Shown here: piece by piece, positions 8,067-18,005 of the stretch
Position numbering within the stretch: the stretch's first letter is position 1
How the letters are laid out: every line of letters starts with the position of its first letter
Source of the DNA: Acinetobacter sp. ANC 3813
GTDB taxonomy: Bacteria; Pseudomonadota; Gammaproteobacteria; Pseudomonadales; Moraxellaceae
Assembly: GCF_002135435.1 (NCBI RefSeq)
Contig: NZ_NEGK01000001.1
Coordinates: forward strand, 1 to 64,000
Direction of reading: 5' to 3'
Length of the DNA: 64,000 bases
The notes under the pieces: generated by a model
Seen by the model: the letters and a program-made list of their open reading frames with translations, nothing else
What the model was told of the DNA's origin: nothing
Databases searched by the model: none
Translations under genes and position numbers: made by a program

Positions 8067-10118
8067 TTATAGTGCTAAGATTGGACTGATCAACAGATCA
8101 ATCGCTTTAATAGCAACAAACGGCAGCAGCACCCCGCCCACACCATAAATCAGCATATTGCGGCGCAATAATTGGGTTGATGTAGAGGGTTTGAATTTCA
8201 CTCCGCGCAGTGCAATCGGAATCAGCAAAGGAATAATGATCGCATTAAAAATCAAGGCCGAGAGAATGGCGCTTTCAGAACTGCTTAATTGCATGACATT
8301 TAAAACATGCATTTGCGGAATTGCCGCAACAAACAATGCAGGCAAAATTGCGAAATACTTGGATACGTCATTCGCTAAAGAAAATGTGGTTAATGCGCCA
8401 CGTGTAATCAGCTGCTGTTTGCCAATTTCAACCACAGACAAAAGCTTGGTTGGATCGGAGTCTAAATCCACCATATTGCCTGCTTCTTTCGCCGCTTGTG
8501 TTCCTGAGTTCATGGCCAAACCAATATCTGCTTGTGCCAAAGCAGGCGCATCATTGGTTCCGTCACCGACCATCGCCACCAAATGGCCTTTATTTTGTTC
8601 TGTTCGGATACAGTTGAGTTTATCTTCTGGCTTGGCTTCAGCAATATAGTCATCCACACCTGCTTCTGCAGCAATCGCCGCTGCTGTGAGCGGATTATCG
8701 CCGGTCACCATCACAGTTTTGATGCCCATTTCACGCAATCGTGCAAACTTTTCTTTAATGCCTTGTTTAATGACATCAGACAGTTCGATGACACCCAGCA
8801 GATGATGGTCTTTAGCCACCACCAGCGGCGTTGCCCCTTTTGACGCCACCTGCACGACCCGCGCTTTAAGTTCGGCATGATTTTCGATGTTTTGCGAAGT
8901 AAATTTAAGAATGGCATCCATAGCGCCTTTGCGCACTTGATGACCATCAGCCAAATTAATTCCTGAAATGCGCGTTGCTGCATTAAAAGCAATAAATTCA
9001 GCATGTTCAGGTTCAATAATTTTTTCGCTATGCTCTTTTGCCAAAGCCACGACCGATTTGCCTTCAGGCGTTGGATCTGCCAAAGACGTCAATACAGCAG
9101 CTTGACGCAACTCAGACTCAGTCACACCGGCCAAAGGATAAAAAGCTGTCGCTTGACGGTCACCATAGGTAATGGTTCCTGTTTTGTCCAGAAGCAACAC
9201 GTCCACATCACCTGCCACTTCAACCGCCTTGCCTGATTTAGCAATGACATTGGCTTTCAAGGCTCTGTTCATCCCTGCAATCCCTATGGCAGGCAGCAAA
9301 CCTCCAATGGTGGTTGGGATTAAACAGACCAATAATGCCACCAATAAAATAGGATTGATTTCAATATTCAGGAAATGTCCAATAAACGGCAGGCTGACCA
9401 CGACGACAATAAAAGTCACGGTCATCACCGTAAGTAAAATACCTAAGGCAATTTCATTCGGTGTTTTTTGACGGTTTGAGCCTTCGACCAAAGCAATCAT
9501 TCGGTCGAGAAAGCTATTTCCAGCCTCTGCGGTCACTTGCACGATGATACGGTCGGTTAAGACTTTAGTTCCGCCAATCACCCCAGATTTATCTGTACCC
9601 GCTTCACGCAGTACAGGCGCAGATTCACCTGTTACTGCAGCTTCATTGATCGTGGCAAAGCCCTGAATAATTTCACCATCTGCGGGAATCAATTCCCCTG
9701 CACGCACTTCAATTAAGTCATGCATCTTCAATTCAGCAGCAGAAATCTGCACACTGTTCAAATCATCTTTAAAGCTGATGCGGCGGGCAGTCAAATTCTG
9801 ACGTGCTTGGCGCAGTGATGAAGCTTGTCCACGGCCTTTGGCTTCAGCCACCGCTTCTGCATAATTGGCGAATAAAACAGTGACGAATAAAATCAAAGTC
9901 ACCAATAAGCCAAAAATCATACTGGCTTGACCTAGAATGGTACTGATGAGTGTAATCAGCGTCCCAAGCCAAACGATGGCCATCACCGGATTTTTTATCA
10001 CATGCTGCGGCAGCAATTTAATAAAGGCATTTTTCCATGCTTCACCTTGGAATAAGGTTGAAGCCATAGTGTTTTGCTGTATTTGAACAGTTTTTTTTGA
10101 ATGATTCATTGTACTCAC
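8067..10118 (-). CDS. kdpB: Potassium-transporting P-type ATPase subunit B
   Basis: A 683-residue P-type ATPase subunit that hydrolyses ATP for K+ uptake through KdpA. Key motifs are the actuator AAVTGESAPV, the phosphorylated Asp in LLLDKTGTITYG, the hinge MVTGDNPLTAAAIA and MVGDGTNDAPALAQAD. Membrane helices lie in the expected places, near residues 30-90, 220-280 and 590-680. The start codon lies 2 bp after kdpA, indicating translational coupling. Confidence 0.96.
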   Translation of the reverse strand: MSTMNHSKKTVQIQQNTMASTLFQGEAWKNAFIKLLPQHVIKNPVMAIVWLGTLITLISTILGQASMIFGLLVTLILFVTVLFANYAEAVAEAKGRGQASSLRQARQNLTARRISFKDDLNSVQISAAELKMHDLIEVRAGELIPADGEIIQGFATINEAAVTGESAPVLREAGTDKSGVIGGTKVLTDRIIVQVTAEAGNSFLDRMIALVEGSNRQKTPNEIALGILLTVMTVTFIVVVVSLPFIGHFLNIEINPILLVALLVCLIPTTIGGLLPAIGIAGMNRALKANVIAKSGKAVEVAGDVDVLLLDKTGTITYGDRQATAFYPLAGVTESELRQAAVLTSLADPTPEGKSVVALAKEHSEKIIEPEHAEFIAFNAATRISGINLADGHQVRKGAMDAILKFTSQNIENHAELKARVVQVASKGATPLVVAKDHHLLGVIELSDVIKQGIKEKFARLREMGIKTVMVTGDNPLTAAAIAAEAGVDDYIAEAKPEDKLNCIRTEQNKGHLVAMVGDGTNDAPALAQADIGLAMNSGTQAAKEAGNMVDLDSDPTKLLSVVEIGKQQLITRGALTTFSLANDVSKYFAILPALFVAAIPQMHVLNVMQLSSSESAILSALIFNAIIIPLLIPIALRGVKFKPSTSTQLLRRNMLIYGVGGVLLPFVAIKAIDLLISPILAL

Positions 10119-10120
10119 CC

Positions 10121-11845
10121 TTAACCTTGTACCAATAACAGATGATCAGCAATCGGCCCTAAGACGAGGACTGGCATAAATTGCAGTAAAGTCAGCATCA
10201 CCACAATGGCAATGAGTGTAAGCGCAAAGGTTGGCGTTTCAACTTTTAAACTGCCGCTGCTTTCAGGCGCTTGGCGTTTCGCAGCTAAACGTGTTGCAAT
10301 CAGCAATGGAATAATCAGTGTCGGAAAACGCCCCAACAATAATGCCAAACCACAGCTTACATTCCACCACACTGTATTGTCTGCAAGCCCCTCAAAACCT
10401 GACCCATTATTAGCAAATGCAGACACATATTCGTACAAGACTTGCGAAATGCCGTGGTATTGCGGATTGCTATTACCTGTCAATTCAGGGAAAAATACGG
10501 TCATTGCTGTTAAGCCAAGAATGACAATGGGTTGAATCAAAATGACGATTGCTAGCAGTTTTATTTCACCTGCTTCAATTTTCCGACCAAACAATTCCGG
10601 GGTACGGCCCGTCATTAATCCTGCAATAAAGACAGCTAAAAACAGGTAGATAATAAATTGCTGCAAACCGCAGCCAATCCCGCCCCAAATGGCATTGATC
10701 AGCATATTCGACAATTGCACCATGCCTGTGAGCGGTGCAGATGAATCATGCATCATGTTGACAGAGCCATTATTGACTTGGGTTGTCACCACTGCCCATA
10801 CTGCCGAGGATGCCTCTCCAAAACGAACTTCCTTGCCTTCCATAGCGGAAAGCATTGTCGAAGTAGATGAAAGGCTTTCTGACCAAATAGCGCTTGTCGC
10901 TGAAATGACGGACATCAACAACATTGAACCAAAAACAAAGCACGCAAATTTTGCACGCTTTGTGAAAAAACCCAACATGAAAATCACAGAAACTGGAATC
11001 AGTAGAATCGCTAACATTTCTAAAAAATTAGATAATGGCGTTGGATTTTCCAAAGGCACACTGCTATTCGGACCATACCAGCCGCCACCATTACTGCCGA
11101 GCTGTTTAATTGCCACCATTGGTGCAACAGGGCCTAGTGGGATTTTTTGTGTTTGTAATTCGCTGGTTTGATCTAAAACTTGCACCTCAGGGCCACCCTG
11201 AAATGTAGACGGTACACCTTGGCTAGTGAGCAATAGCGACCACACCATACACAGCGGAATTAAAAACCGAAAGGTTGGACGAATCACATCTGCCCAATAA
11301 TTTCCGACATTAATTTTCTGAATTTTTTCACTAAAACGGTTATTTTGATCTGCTTCTGATACATCATTTGAATGCTGATAAAACAATGCACGAACGGTTG
11401 CCACTACCATAGCCAAACCCATCATGGGGGTAATAATTTGCATGCCCACAATACCCACCATTTGAGACAAATAAGACAGTTGCGCCTGTCCAGAATAATG
11501 CTGCTGATTGGTATTGGTTAAAAATGAGATCATGGTATGCAAAGCCAAATCCCACGACATATTCGGCGCATTATTGGGATTCAACGGCAGGCTGGCTTGG
11601 GTCATAAATAAGACCCAAGTCACCACACCGAGTAATAAACAACTCAGCACAAAACTTAATGAGTAGGCTTTGACGTTCATGCCGCGTTTAGGATTTGTCC
11701 CCAACACTGCATAGATTGGCTTTTCAATCCAATTGAATACAGGATCGATTTTCATTTCACGGTTTTGCATAATCGCTGCAAGATATTTACCCAAGGGATA
11801 TGCCAAAATAGTGACAATTGTCATCAGTAAAAAAAACTCTAACAT
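10121..11845 (-). CDS. kdpA: Potassium-transporting ATPase subunit A
   Basis: A 574-residue channel-like subunit with about ten membrane segments. Selectivity-filter segments characteristic of the KdpA/SKT superfamily are visible: SFLTNTNQQHYSGQ, GSNGGGWYGPNS, NNGSGFEGL and VNNGSVNM. It carries K+ from the periplasm and works with KdpB and KdpC. The start overlaps the stop of an upstream 45-codon ORF by several bases, so it is probably translated by coupling to that ORF. Confidence 0.96.
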   Translation of the reverse strand: MLEFFLLMTIVTILAYPLGKYLAAIMQNREMKIDPVFNWIEKPIYAVLGTNPKRGMNVKAYSLSFVLSCLLLGVVTWVLFMTQASLPLNPNNAPNMSWDLALHTMISFLTNTNQQHYSGQAQLSYLSQMVGIVGMQIITPMMGLAMVVATVRALFYQHSNDVSEADQNNRFSEKIQKINVGNYWADVIRPTFRFLIPLCMVWSLLLTSQGVPSTFQGGPEVQVLDQTSELQTQKIPLGPVAPMVAIKQLGSNGGGWYGPNSSVPLENPTPLSNFLEMLAILLIPVSVIFMLGFFTKRAKFACFVFGSMLLMSVISATSAIWSESLSSTSTMLSAMEGKEVRFGEASSAVWAVVTTQVNNGSVNMMHDSSAPLTGMVQLSNMLINAIWGGIGCGLQQFIIYLFLAVFIAGLMTGRTPELFGRKIEAGEIKLLAIVILIQPIVILGLTAMTVFFPELTGNSNPQYHGISQVLYEYVSAFANNGSGFEGLADNTVWWNVSCGLALLLGRFPTLIIPLLIATRLAAKRQAPESSGSLKVETPTFALTLIAIVVMLTLLQFMPVLVLGPIADHLLLVQG

Positions 11846-11976
11846 GGCATTTCACTCCCCTTCGCCAGAGCTGAAAGTACTTGAGTAATATTGAGATATT
11901 GATCATTTTGATTATCTTGTACAGCGCATTTTTGCGGATGCTGTGCTTTTTGAGGCGCTATGAATGTAGCACTCAT
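11839..11976 (-). CDS. Short leader ORF in the kdpF position, not KdpF-like
   Basis: A 45-codon ORF (begins MSATFIAPQKAQ, ends KGSEMPC) directly upstream of kdpA. Its stop lies just inside kdpA, and an AGGA sequence stands 8 bases before its ATG; an in-frame ATG at 11985 is an alternative start. The operon position is that of kdpF, but KdpF is a hydrophobic single-helix peptide of about 29 residues, whereas this peptide is hydrophilic with no membrane segment. It may be a leader peptide coupling translation to kdpA. Function is unknown. Confidence 0.5.
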   Translation of the reverse strand: MSATFIAPQKAQHPQKCAVQDNQNDQYLNITQVLSALAKGSEMPC

Positions 11977-12059
11977 TTTTTCCATCCTAAACTTTGGGAT
12001 ATTCCACGGCTTAGTATCTAAAAAAAATGCGTAAACTCTCTATATACAACTCAGGACAT

Positions 12060-12081
12060 GGCGTAAAAAAAGCGTAAAAAT
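12060..12081 (-). promoter_or_regulatory. Probable KdpE operator upstream of kdp operon
   Basis: On the minus strand the sequence reads TTTTTACGCTTTTTTTACGC, two direct copies of TTTTTACGC 11 bp apart. It closely resembles the T-rich Escherichia coli KdpE box upstream of kdpFABC, as recalled. It lies about 85 bp upstream of the short leader ORF and is followed by TATATAG, a possible -10 element. KdpE binding is inferred. Confidence 0.6.
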
Positions 12082-12158
12082 TTAGCTTCACTCATTTATA
12101 AACAATGAAAAATGCCTTAAAAAGAGGACAATTTCTAACTCTTTTACAGCTTTTATTT

Positions 12159-12956
12159 ATGGATAACATTGCACTGCTTAAAGCCTTATTTTTAGGTTTA
12201 ATTGAAGGCTTAACGGAATTTTTACCCATATCCAGTACTGGTCATTTAATTTTATTTGGCCATTTAATTGATTTTCAATCTGACTCAGGACGTGTTTTTG
12301 AAGTAGTCATTCAACTGGGCGCAATCTTGGCAGTTTGCTGGCTTTACCGGCAAAAAATCATTGATCTGATGAGGGGCTTTTTCACAGGAGATGTCCATGC
12401 TAAACGTTTTGCTATAAACGTTCTGGTTGCCTTTATCCCTGCTGTGATTATAGGTGTGCTCGCTGTTGACTTTATTAAGCAGGTCTTATTTAGTCCCCTA
12501 GTTGTCGCAAGTGCGCTAATCATTGGCGGGCTGATTATTTTTATGGTAGAGGCAAAAGAATTAAAACCTAAAACCATTGAAGCTACTGACGTTAGCTTAA
12601 AGCAAGCCATTCTTATTGGATTTGTTCAATGTCTTGCCATGATTCCTGGAACTTCACGCTCAGGTGCAACCATTATTGGCGGAATACTTTCAGGTTTATC
12701 TCGCAAAGCTGCAACTGAATTTTCTTTTTTCCTTGCAATGCCTACCATGTTGGGAGCAGCAACTTACGATTTAATTCGTAATGCAGATATCCTCACTTCT
12801 GATAATTTTATAAATATTACTGTCGGTTTTGTCGCTGCTTTTATTGCAGCACTTTTGGTGGTTAAAGCCTTAGTTAAATTTGTAGAAAAACATACTTTAA
12901 GAGTTTTTGCATGGTATCGATTGGTATTAGGCGTAATCATTTTATTAGTTTTCTAA
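12159..12956 (+). CDS. uppP: Undecaprenyl-diphosphatase UppP (BacA)
   Basis: An integral membrane phosphatase that recycles undecaprenyl diphosphate to the monophosphate carrier for peptidoglycan and glycan export. Both family motifs are present: [15 protein letters not shown] near the N-terminus and [13 protein letters not shown] in the middle, with about eight membrane segments. An upstream ATG at 12105 would add 18 residues unlike the family, so the start at 12159 ([10 protein letters not shown], giving 265 aa) is preferred, although neither has a strong ribosome binding site. The gene is divergent from kdp. An IS remnant begins about 10 bp after its stop. Confidence 0.93.
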   Translation: MDNIALLKALFLGLIEGLTEFLPISSTGHLILFGHLIDFQSDSGRVFEVVIQLGAILAVCWLYRQKIIDLMRGFFTGDVHAKRFAINVLVAFIPAVIIGVLAVDFIKQVLFSPLVVASALIIGGLIIFMVEAKELKPKTIEATDVSLKQAILIGFVQCLAMIPGTSRSGATIIGGILSGLSRKAATEFSFFLAMPTMLGAATYDLIRNADILTSDNFINITVGFVAAFIAALLVVKALVKFVEKHTLRVFAWYRLVLGVIILLVF

Positions 12957-12965
12957 CATGTGAAC

Positions 12966-13995
12966 GGCTTTTTTGCACAAAGATTAAAAAAAATTTAACC
13001 TAGCCTATTCTGCTCAAACTTAAGTGAGAAGTTGGATGTGAGGTAGGCCCAATTCGGTAAATTTATTTAAGACCGCTATAAGTGCATGAATCTCATCCAC
13101 TTGGCTTTGAAAGTTTCTCGCACTGAGTGTATCCCCCAATAATTTGATGCAATGCATCTTGGTTTCAACTAAACTACATCGATGATAACCAGACCACTTT
13201 TTCCAAAACACTCTTCCTAAACGTTTGACCGTTTTCAATACTTCATTTCTCTCCTGAGAATGCACTTTTGTATCTTTCCAATATCTCGCATTTTTTCTGG
13301 GTGGAATCACGGCATCTGCTTGCCGATCTGCAATGACCTGAAAGCATCGTTTTGTATCATAATATCCATCTGTATAAACTGAATTAATTTTTTCATCCAA
13401 CGGGATTAGATCAAGTAAATCCCCAAGGACTTGTGAATCACTAACATTATTCGTTGTCAGCTGTACAGCTCGTATTTTTAGGGTTTTAGCATCTATACCT
13501 ATATGAAGTTTACGCCATTGGCGACGATATTCAGGCTAATGTTTCTTACGTTTCCATTTGCCGTAACCTAAACACTTCAGACCAGTTGAGTCTACGAGTA
13601 GATGCAGTCCATCACGATTTTTTTGATAGCTAAACGCAATATTAATATGCTTCTGTCTTCTACAAAGCATTGAATAGCATGGAGCTGTCCAACTTAAACC
13701 ACAGAGTTGAATAAAGCTTTGACCATCCGTAAATAAAGTCTAAACAGAGATTTGATCATCAAACAGCATTAAATCGCTGTGTCGGAATAGGTTTGATTTC
13801 GTCCATGCATACCTTATGGCTGAGCATACAATTGAGTCGTTGCATCAAACCAAATGGATATGTTTCTTATATTTATTAATGCTCGGTTATACGAGGATCA
13901 ATTGGGTGTGCAATAAATTTTATGGTATAGGCTTTTTTATTCGGAAATTATATTGCTGAAGAAGCCCCTGAAGAATAGGTATGTGCAACAAAGCC
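12966..13995 (-). mobile_element. Decayed IS5-family insertion sequence
   Basis: Imperfect terminal inverted repeats bound the element: GGCTTTTTTGCAC at 12966-12978 and, on the other strand, GGCTTTGTTGCAC at 13995-13983 (one mismatch). The match extends three bases further outward (AAC). The element is about 1.03 kb and contains one transposase frame on the minus strand with two nonsense codons. No matching 4-bp target duplication is seen at the flanks, consistent with an old insertion. IS5-family assignment rests on the transposase motifs and the end sequence. Confidence 0.8.
13020..13844 (-). pseudogene. IS5-family transposase, inactivated by two amber codons
   Basis: One continuous frame from 13844 to the stop at 13020 encodes a DDE transposase. 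Recognisable blocks are LMLFDDQISV, WTAPCYSMLCRRQKHINI, LLVDSTGLKCLGYGKW (first catalytic Asp), RRQWRKLHIGIDA, VYTDGYYDTK (second Asp) and the C-terminal HCIKLLGDTLSARNF. TAG codons interrupt it at 13740-13742 and 13536-13538, each where the sense codon was probably CAG (Gln). No frameshift is needed. The N-terminal start is not clear. No full-length product is expected. Confidence 0.85.
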
Positions 13996-14181
13996 GTTAT
14001 AATATTAGAACGTCAATAAAAAAATTATTCTAAAAATATTTCACATAAAATTCACTATCAAATAAATACACTTTAATTAGAAGTAAGAGGCTGAACTCTA
14101 TAACTTCAAAAAAAACCATCGATGCTTTTAAGATAGATCAAGTAAATTGTATCCAATATAAATATATAGGTGTATTCTTCA

Positions 14182-14784
14182 ATGGCTATAGAATTTGTTT
14201 CCAAATCAAAGTTACCTACTACGTTTGGCGATTTTGAAATTATAGCGTTTCAAGACCAAAGTACTGGTGAAGAACATATCGCTCTTGCCAGAGGCATGGA
14301 TACTATTTCTAATCAACCTGTACTCGTCAGAATTCATTCAGAATGCTTGACAGGAGATGCTTTTGCTTCACTCAAATGTGATTGTGGTCCTCAATTACAC
14401 TCAACCATGAAAATAATTAACGATGCAGGTCAAGGTGTCATTTTATACTTACGCCAAGAAGGCCGTGGCATAGGACTAACCAATAAAATTCGAGCCTACG
14501 CACTTCAAGACCAAGGACATGATACCCTTGATGCTAATTTATTATTAAACCTGCCAGCGGATGCTCGCAAGTATGATATGTGTACCATTATGCTCGATTA
14601 TTTAAAAATAAAGAATGTAAAACTCATTACAAACAATCCATTTAAAATCAAATCTTTGACCGATTTAGGAATTAATGTTGTTGAACGTATTCCTTTAAAA
14701 GTTGGCTTAAATAGCTTTAACAGAGCTTATCTAGAGACAAAGCACAAACGTATGTCACATCTGTATGATAATAGTGATTTTTAA
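14182..14784 (+). CDS. ribA: GTP cyclohydrolase II
   Basis: A 200-residue enzyme that converts GTP to 2,5-diamino-6-ribosylamino-4(3H)-pyrimidinone 5'-phosphate, the first step of riboflavin synthesis. The zinc ligands are in [15 protein letters not shown], and the catalytic and GTP-binding region is [21 protein letters not shown] and VERIPL also fit the family, and the length is normal for a stand-alone RibA without a RibB domain. The ATG at 14182 (MAIEFVSK) is chosen over the GTG at 14170 because it matches the usual N-terminus. It is not in a rib operon here. Confidence 0.93.
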   Translation: MAIEFVSKSKLPTTFGDFEIIAFQDQSTGEEHIALARGMDTISNQPVLVRIHSECLTGDAFASLKCDCGPQLHSTMKIINDAGQGVILYLRQEGRGIGLTNKIRAYALQDQGHDTLDANLLLNLPADARKYDMCTIMLDYLKIKNVKLITNNPFKIKSLTDLGINVVERIPLKVGLNSFNRAYLETKHKRMSHLYDNSDF

Positions 14785-14826
14785 AAAGCGATCACTTTTA
14801 GTAAAAAATCCACATAAAACCCCCCA

Positions 14827-14842
14827 TCTCCCTTACGGGAGA
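14827..14842. repeat. REP-like hairpin between ribA and trpA
   Basis: TCTCCC-ttac-GGGAGA, a perfect 6-bp stem preceded by CCCCCCA. It resembles the hairpin at 7339-7358. On the minus strand it is followed by GGGGGGTTTT and could help end the trpBA transcript. Confidence 0.45.
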
Positions 14843-14909
14843 ATACCAAGATAAAATATTGTTTTATATTAAATTATGGTTTTAAAGAAGATTTATGTAA
14901 GGTGTCTGA

Positions 14910-15698
14910 CTATTCTTTATTTTGTCTAAGTATCTGTGCGAAAACCTTCACTTTTTCTAAAGTCGCATTCATTCCCTTATTAAAAAAAGTATCGACAAGC
15001 GCTGAGCCAATGATAATAAGATCTACTTTATTGGCTAGTGATTTAACGTGGCTTTCATTTTTGATCCCAAAGCCAATTGCAACAGGAATATTAAAAATAG
15101 GCTTAATTTCAGCAATCTTTTTCTCAAGATTAGGCAGATTGAAGTCTCCCCCTGTTAAACCATTTTCTGCAACATGATATAAAAAACCTGTCGCACGCGT
15201 TGAAATTTGCTCTAATCTTTCAACTGGGGTAGTCGGCGCTGTCATTGCAATTAAATGCATATTTTTTTCATTTAATTGCACTTCGAAGTTTTCGCGATAT
15301 CCATATGGACCATCTAAAATCAATATTCCGTCTATAAGATTTTCTATTTCGGCGACAAGTTTTTCGAAACCATATTGCATAATTGGATTTAAATAAGTCA
15401 TGAAAATTATCGGTGTCTGGTCATCATGCAACCTTATTGCTTTTACCAACTCAATGGTCTGTTTTACTGTTTGACCTGCACTTAATGCCCTAAGATGTGC
15501 TGCCTGAATGATCTCACCATCTGCTACTGGATCTGAAAAAGGAATGCCAACTTCAATAATGTCAGCTCCAGCTTGACCCAATTGGCTTAACAGATGGCAA
15601 CTTTCTTCAAAATTAGGATCTCCAGCAGTAAAATAACAGACCAGACCGCTTCGATTTTCCAGTTTCAATTGCTCTAATTTTTGATCTAGACGGTTCAT
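14910..15698 (-). CDS. trpA: Tryptophan synthase alpha chain, divergent form
   Basis: A 262-residue TIM-barrel protein of the TrpA family, which cleaves indole-3-glycerol phosphate to indole. The catalytic Glu and Asp are present in [14 protein letters not shown], and NGLTGG retains the loop Thr-Gly. However, the usual VPDLP/VADVP strand is replaced by [12 protein letters not shown], and the conserved SRAGVTG region reads AENGLTGG, so this copy is divergent. Its start overlaps the trpB stop by 4 bp (ATGA). It may be a second, regulated TrpA or a specialised indole-forming enzyme; the genome's other trp genes are not visible here. Confidence 0.85.
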   Translation of the reverse strand: MNRLDQKLEQLKLENRSGLVCYFTAGDPNFEESCHLLSQLGQAGADIIEVGIPFSDPVADGEIIQAAHLRALSAGQTVKQTIELVKAIRLHDDQTPIIFMTYLNPIMQYGFEKLVAEIENLIDGILILDGPYGYRENFEVQLNEKNMHLIAMTAPTTPVERLEQISTRATGFLYHVAENGLTGGDFNLPNLEKKIAEIKPIFNIPVAIGFGIKNESHVKSLANKVDLIIIGSALVDTFFNKGMNATLEKVKVFAQILRQNKE

Positions 15699-16906
15699 GC
15701 TGTAGCTCCTGCAAGATATTTTTTTATAGTGTTTAAGTCTTTGTCACCTCTGCCACTTAAATTAACAATAATGATCTGTTCTGACTGCATTTCTTGAGCA
15801 AGTTGAATCGCATATGCAATCGCATGGGAACTCTCAAGAGCAGGAATAATGCCTTCCTGTTGGCTTAAAAGCTGAAACGCATTTACAGCTTCTTGGTCGG
15901 TTATAGCCGTATATGTTACACGCCCAGTTTCAAACAGAAGGCCATGCTCAGGACCAACACCAGGATAATCTAAGCCAGCTGATATAGAATGCCCTTCTAA
16001 AATCTGCCCGTCTAAATCTTGTAGCAAATAGGTTAAAGTGCCATGCAGCACACCGACTTGACCTTTGCAAATAGAGGCGGCATGTTCACCAGTATGTGTT
16101 TCTTTTCCCCCAGCCTCAACGGCAAACATTTTGACATTCAGATCTTCTAGAAAAGGATGCATCAACCCTAATGCATTTGATCCACCACCAACGCAAGCAA
16201 CTAGAGCATCGGGCAGTTTATTTTCTTTGAGAAGTATTTGGTTTCTGGCTTCTAGACCAATAATTTTTTGAAATTCTCTGACCATAGTCGGATATGGATG
16301 AGGCCCTGCACCCGTACCCAACAGATAATAGGTTGTATCAACATGACTAATCCAATCACGTAATGCTTCGTTCATCGCATCTTTTAAAGTCCCACGACCT
16401 TTTTTAACACTTCTGACTTCAGCACCAAGTAATTTCATACGTTCAACATTCATTTGTTGGCGCTGAATATCTGTTTCTCCCATAAAAATGGTACATTTCA
16501 TCTTAAACAGTGCGCAAACCGTTGCTGTTGCAACTCCATGTTGTCCAGCACCAGTTTCTGCAATGATTCTGGTTTTCCCCATAAATTTGGCTAATAAGAT
16601 TTGCCCAACACAATTATTGATCTTATGTGCACCAGTATGGTTCAAATCTTCCCGCTTTAGATATATTCGAGCACCTCCCGCATAAGCTGTTAGGTTTTTT
16701 GCATAAAAAAGAGGATTAGGACGACCAACAAAGTCCGTTAAAATATGTTGATATTCAGCCCAAAATTCAGGTTTGTGCCGAACAGTATTAAAGGCTTGCT
16801 CTAATTCTTGAAGTGCTGGCATTAAGCTCTCTGGCATGTAACATCCGCCAAATTTACCAAAATATCCCAAGTCATCAGGACCATTACCTGTATAAGGGGT
16901 TGTCAT
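15695..16906 (-). CDS. trpB: Tryptophan synthase beta chain
   Basis: A 403-residue PLP enzyme that condenses indole and serine to tryptophan. The PLP lysine lies in [10 protein letters not shown], the phosphate-binding loop is GGGSNALG, and ESSHAIAYA and the GRGDKD C-terminal region are intact. [15 protein letters not shown] matches the standard TrpB1 N-terminus. It forms an operon with trpA and is divergent, with a 102-bp gap, from a LysR regulator. This is the Pseudomonas trpI-trpBA layout, where TrpI with indole-glycerol phosphate activates trpBA; that control is inferred. Confidence 0.94.
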   Translation of the reverse strand: MTTPYTGNGPDDLGYFGKFGGCYMPESLMPALQELEQAFNTVRHKPEFWAEYQHILTDFVGRPNPLFYAKNLTAYAGGARIYLKREDLNHTGAHKINNCVGQILLAKFMGKTRIIAETGAGQHGVATATVCALFKMKCTIFMGETDIQRQQMNVERMKLLGAEVRSVKKGRGTLKDAMNEALRDWISHVDTTYYLLGTGAGPHPYPTMVREFQKIIGLEARNQILLKENKLPDALVACVGGGSNALGLMHPFLEDLNVKMFAVEAGGKETHTGEHAASICKGQVGVLHGTLTYLLQDLDGQILEGHSISAGLDYPGVGPEHGLLFETGRVTYTAITDQEAVNAFQLLSQQEGIIPALESSHAIAYAIQLAQEMQSEQIIIVNLSGRGDKDLNTIKKYLAGATA

Positions 16907-17008
16907 CTCATCTCTCTTTTACTATCAAAACTTGTTTGATCTTAAAATATTTTCATTTTTCTGATAATTGATATATTTTGAGCTTATGGTGTTAGAAAAT
17001 TTTACAAC

Positions 17009-17905
17009 ATGAAACGCAGAACATTACCTCCCCTTAATGCTTTAAAAGCCTTTGAGGCAGTCGCTAGAAATAAAAGTTTCAGCTTAGCTTCCGAAGAATT
17101 ATGTGTAACCCATAGTGCTATTAGCCACCAAATAAAACAGTTAGAAGAATGGCTAGATAAAAAATTGTTTATTCGGCATTCCTCTACCATCTCCCTTACA
17201 ACGGATGCAGAAGAATTATCTCGAGTTTGTACGCATCTTTTTAATCGTTTAGAACAATGTGTCTTTGAGTTAAGCAATAAAGCGTCAGAGGTAGAAGTCG
17301 TAATAGGTGCTTCTCATAGTTTTATGGCAAATTGGCTGATCCCCCGATTAGAAAAAATCGAACTCATCTACCCCAATATCCATATCAAATTAATGACATG
17401 TAATGACTTGAAATTGTTAGAAAAAGATAAAGTTGACATCTTTATCAATAGCATAAATGAAAACCATGCACTCCCTAACTTTTTGAATAAATATCTTTTA
17501 TTTTCCGATCACATGGGACCTGTTTGTAATCGTGAAATAAATCTTCTTCATACACAAAATGATCTTTTAAATTATCCATTACTTCATACCCACTCAAATA
17601 AAAGCGCATGGCATACATGGTTTGATCAGTCTAAGATTAACTTTTCCACAAAACCGAATGATCGCTATTTTGATAGTCTCAATTTAATGATAGAGGCTGC
17701 TGTGTCTGGGCTAGGAATAGCGATAGCGCCTCAAATTTTAGTAGAAAAAGAAATATTAAATGGAAGGGTCATTGCCCCTTTTGGTTTTATCTATTGTGAC
17801 TATAATTTTTATGCAATGGTCAGAAAAAATAATGAAAATCTTGATGTCATGAATATCATTGATTGGTTAATGGCTGAAGAAAAAGTCAAAAAATTTAATC
17901 TTTGA
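17009..17905 (+). CDS. trpI: LysR-family regulator, TrpI/GcvA type
   Basis: A 298-residue regulator with an N-terminal winged helix (LPPLNALKAFEAVARNKSFS, then CVTHSAISHQIKQLEEWL) and a LysR substrate-binding domain. The N-terminal signature is that of the GcvA/TrpI/AmpR group. Because it is divergent from trpBA across 102 bp, the likely role is TrpI, the indole-glycerol-phosphate-responsive activator of trpBA. The symbol is given on context and is not certain. Confidence 0.75.
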   Translation: MKRRTLPPLNALKAFEAVARNKSFSLASEELCVTHSAISHQIKQLEEWLDKKLFIRHSSTISLTTDAEELSRVCTHLFNRLEQCVFELSNKASEVEVVIGASHSFMANWLIPRLEKIELIYPNIHIKLMTCNDLKLLEKDKVDIFINSINENHALPNFLNKYLLFSDHMGPVCNREINLLHTQNDLLNYPLLHTHSNKSAWHTWFDQSKINFSTKPNDRYFDSLNLMIEAAVSGLGIAIAPQILVEKEILNGRVIAPFGFIYCDYNFYAMVRKNNENLDVMNIIDWLMAEEKVKKFNL

Positions 17906-18005
17906 TTTTGAGAATTTTATTCAATTGCTCATCTATAACGTCTATTTCACATTCTATTCACGCTGTGCTGCCTAAAGTATAAAAATAAACTTAATACGGA
18001 CACTG

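Noticed and set aside
8158..11555. Several ORFs of 60-160 codons opposite to or out of frame with kdpA and kdpB
   Set aside because: They are antisense shadows of well-supported transport genes.
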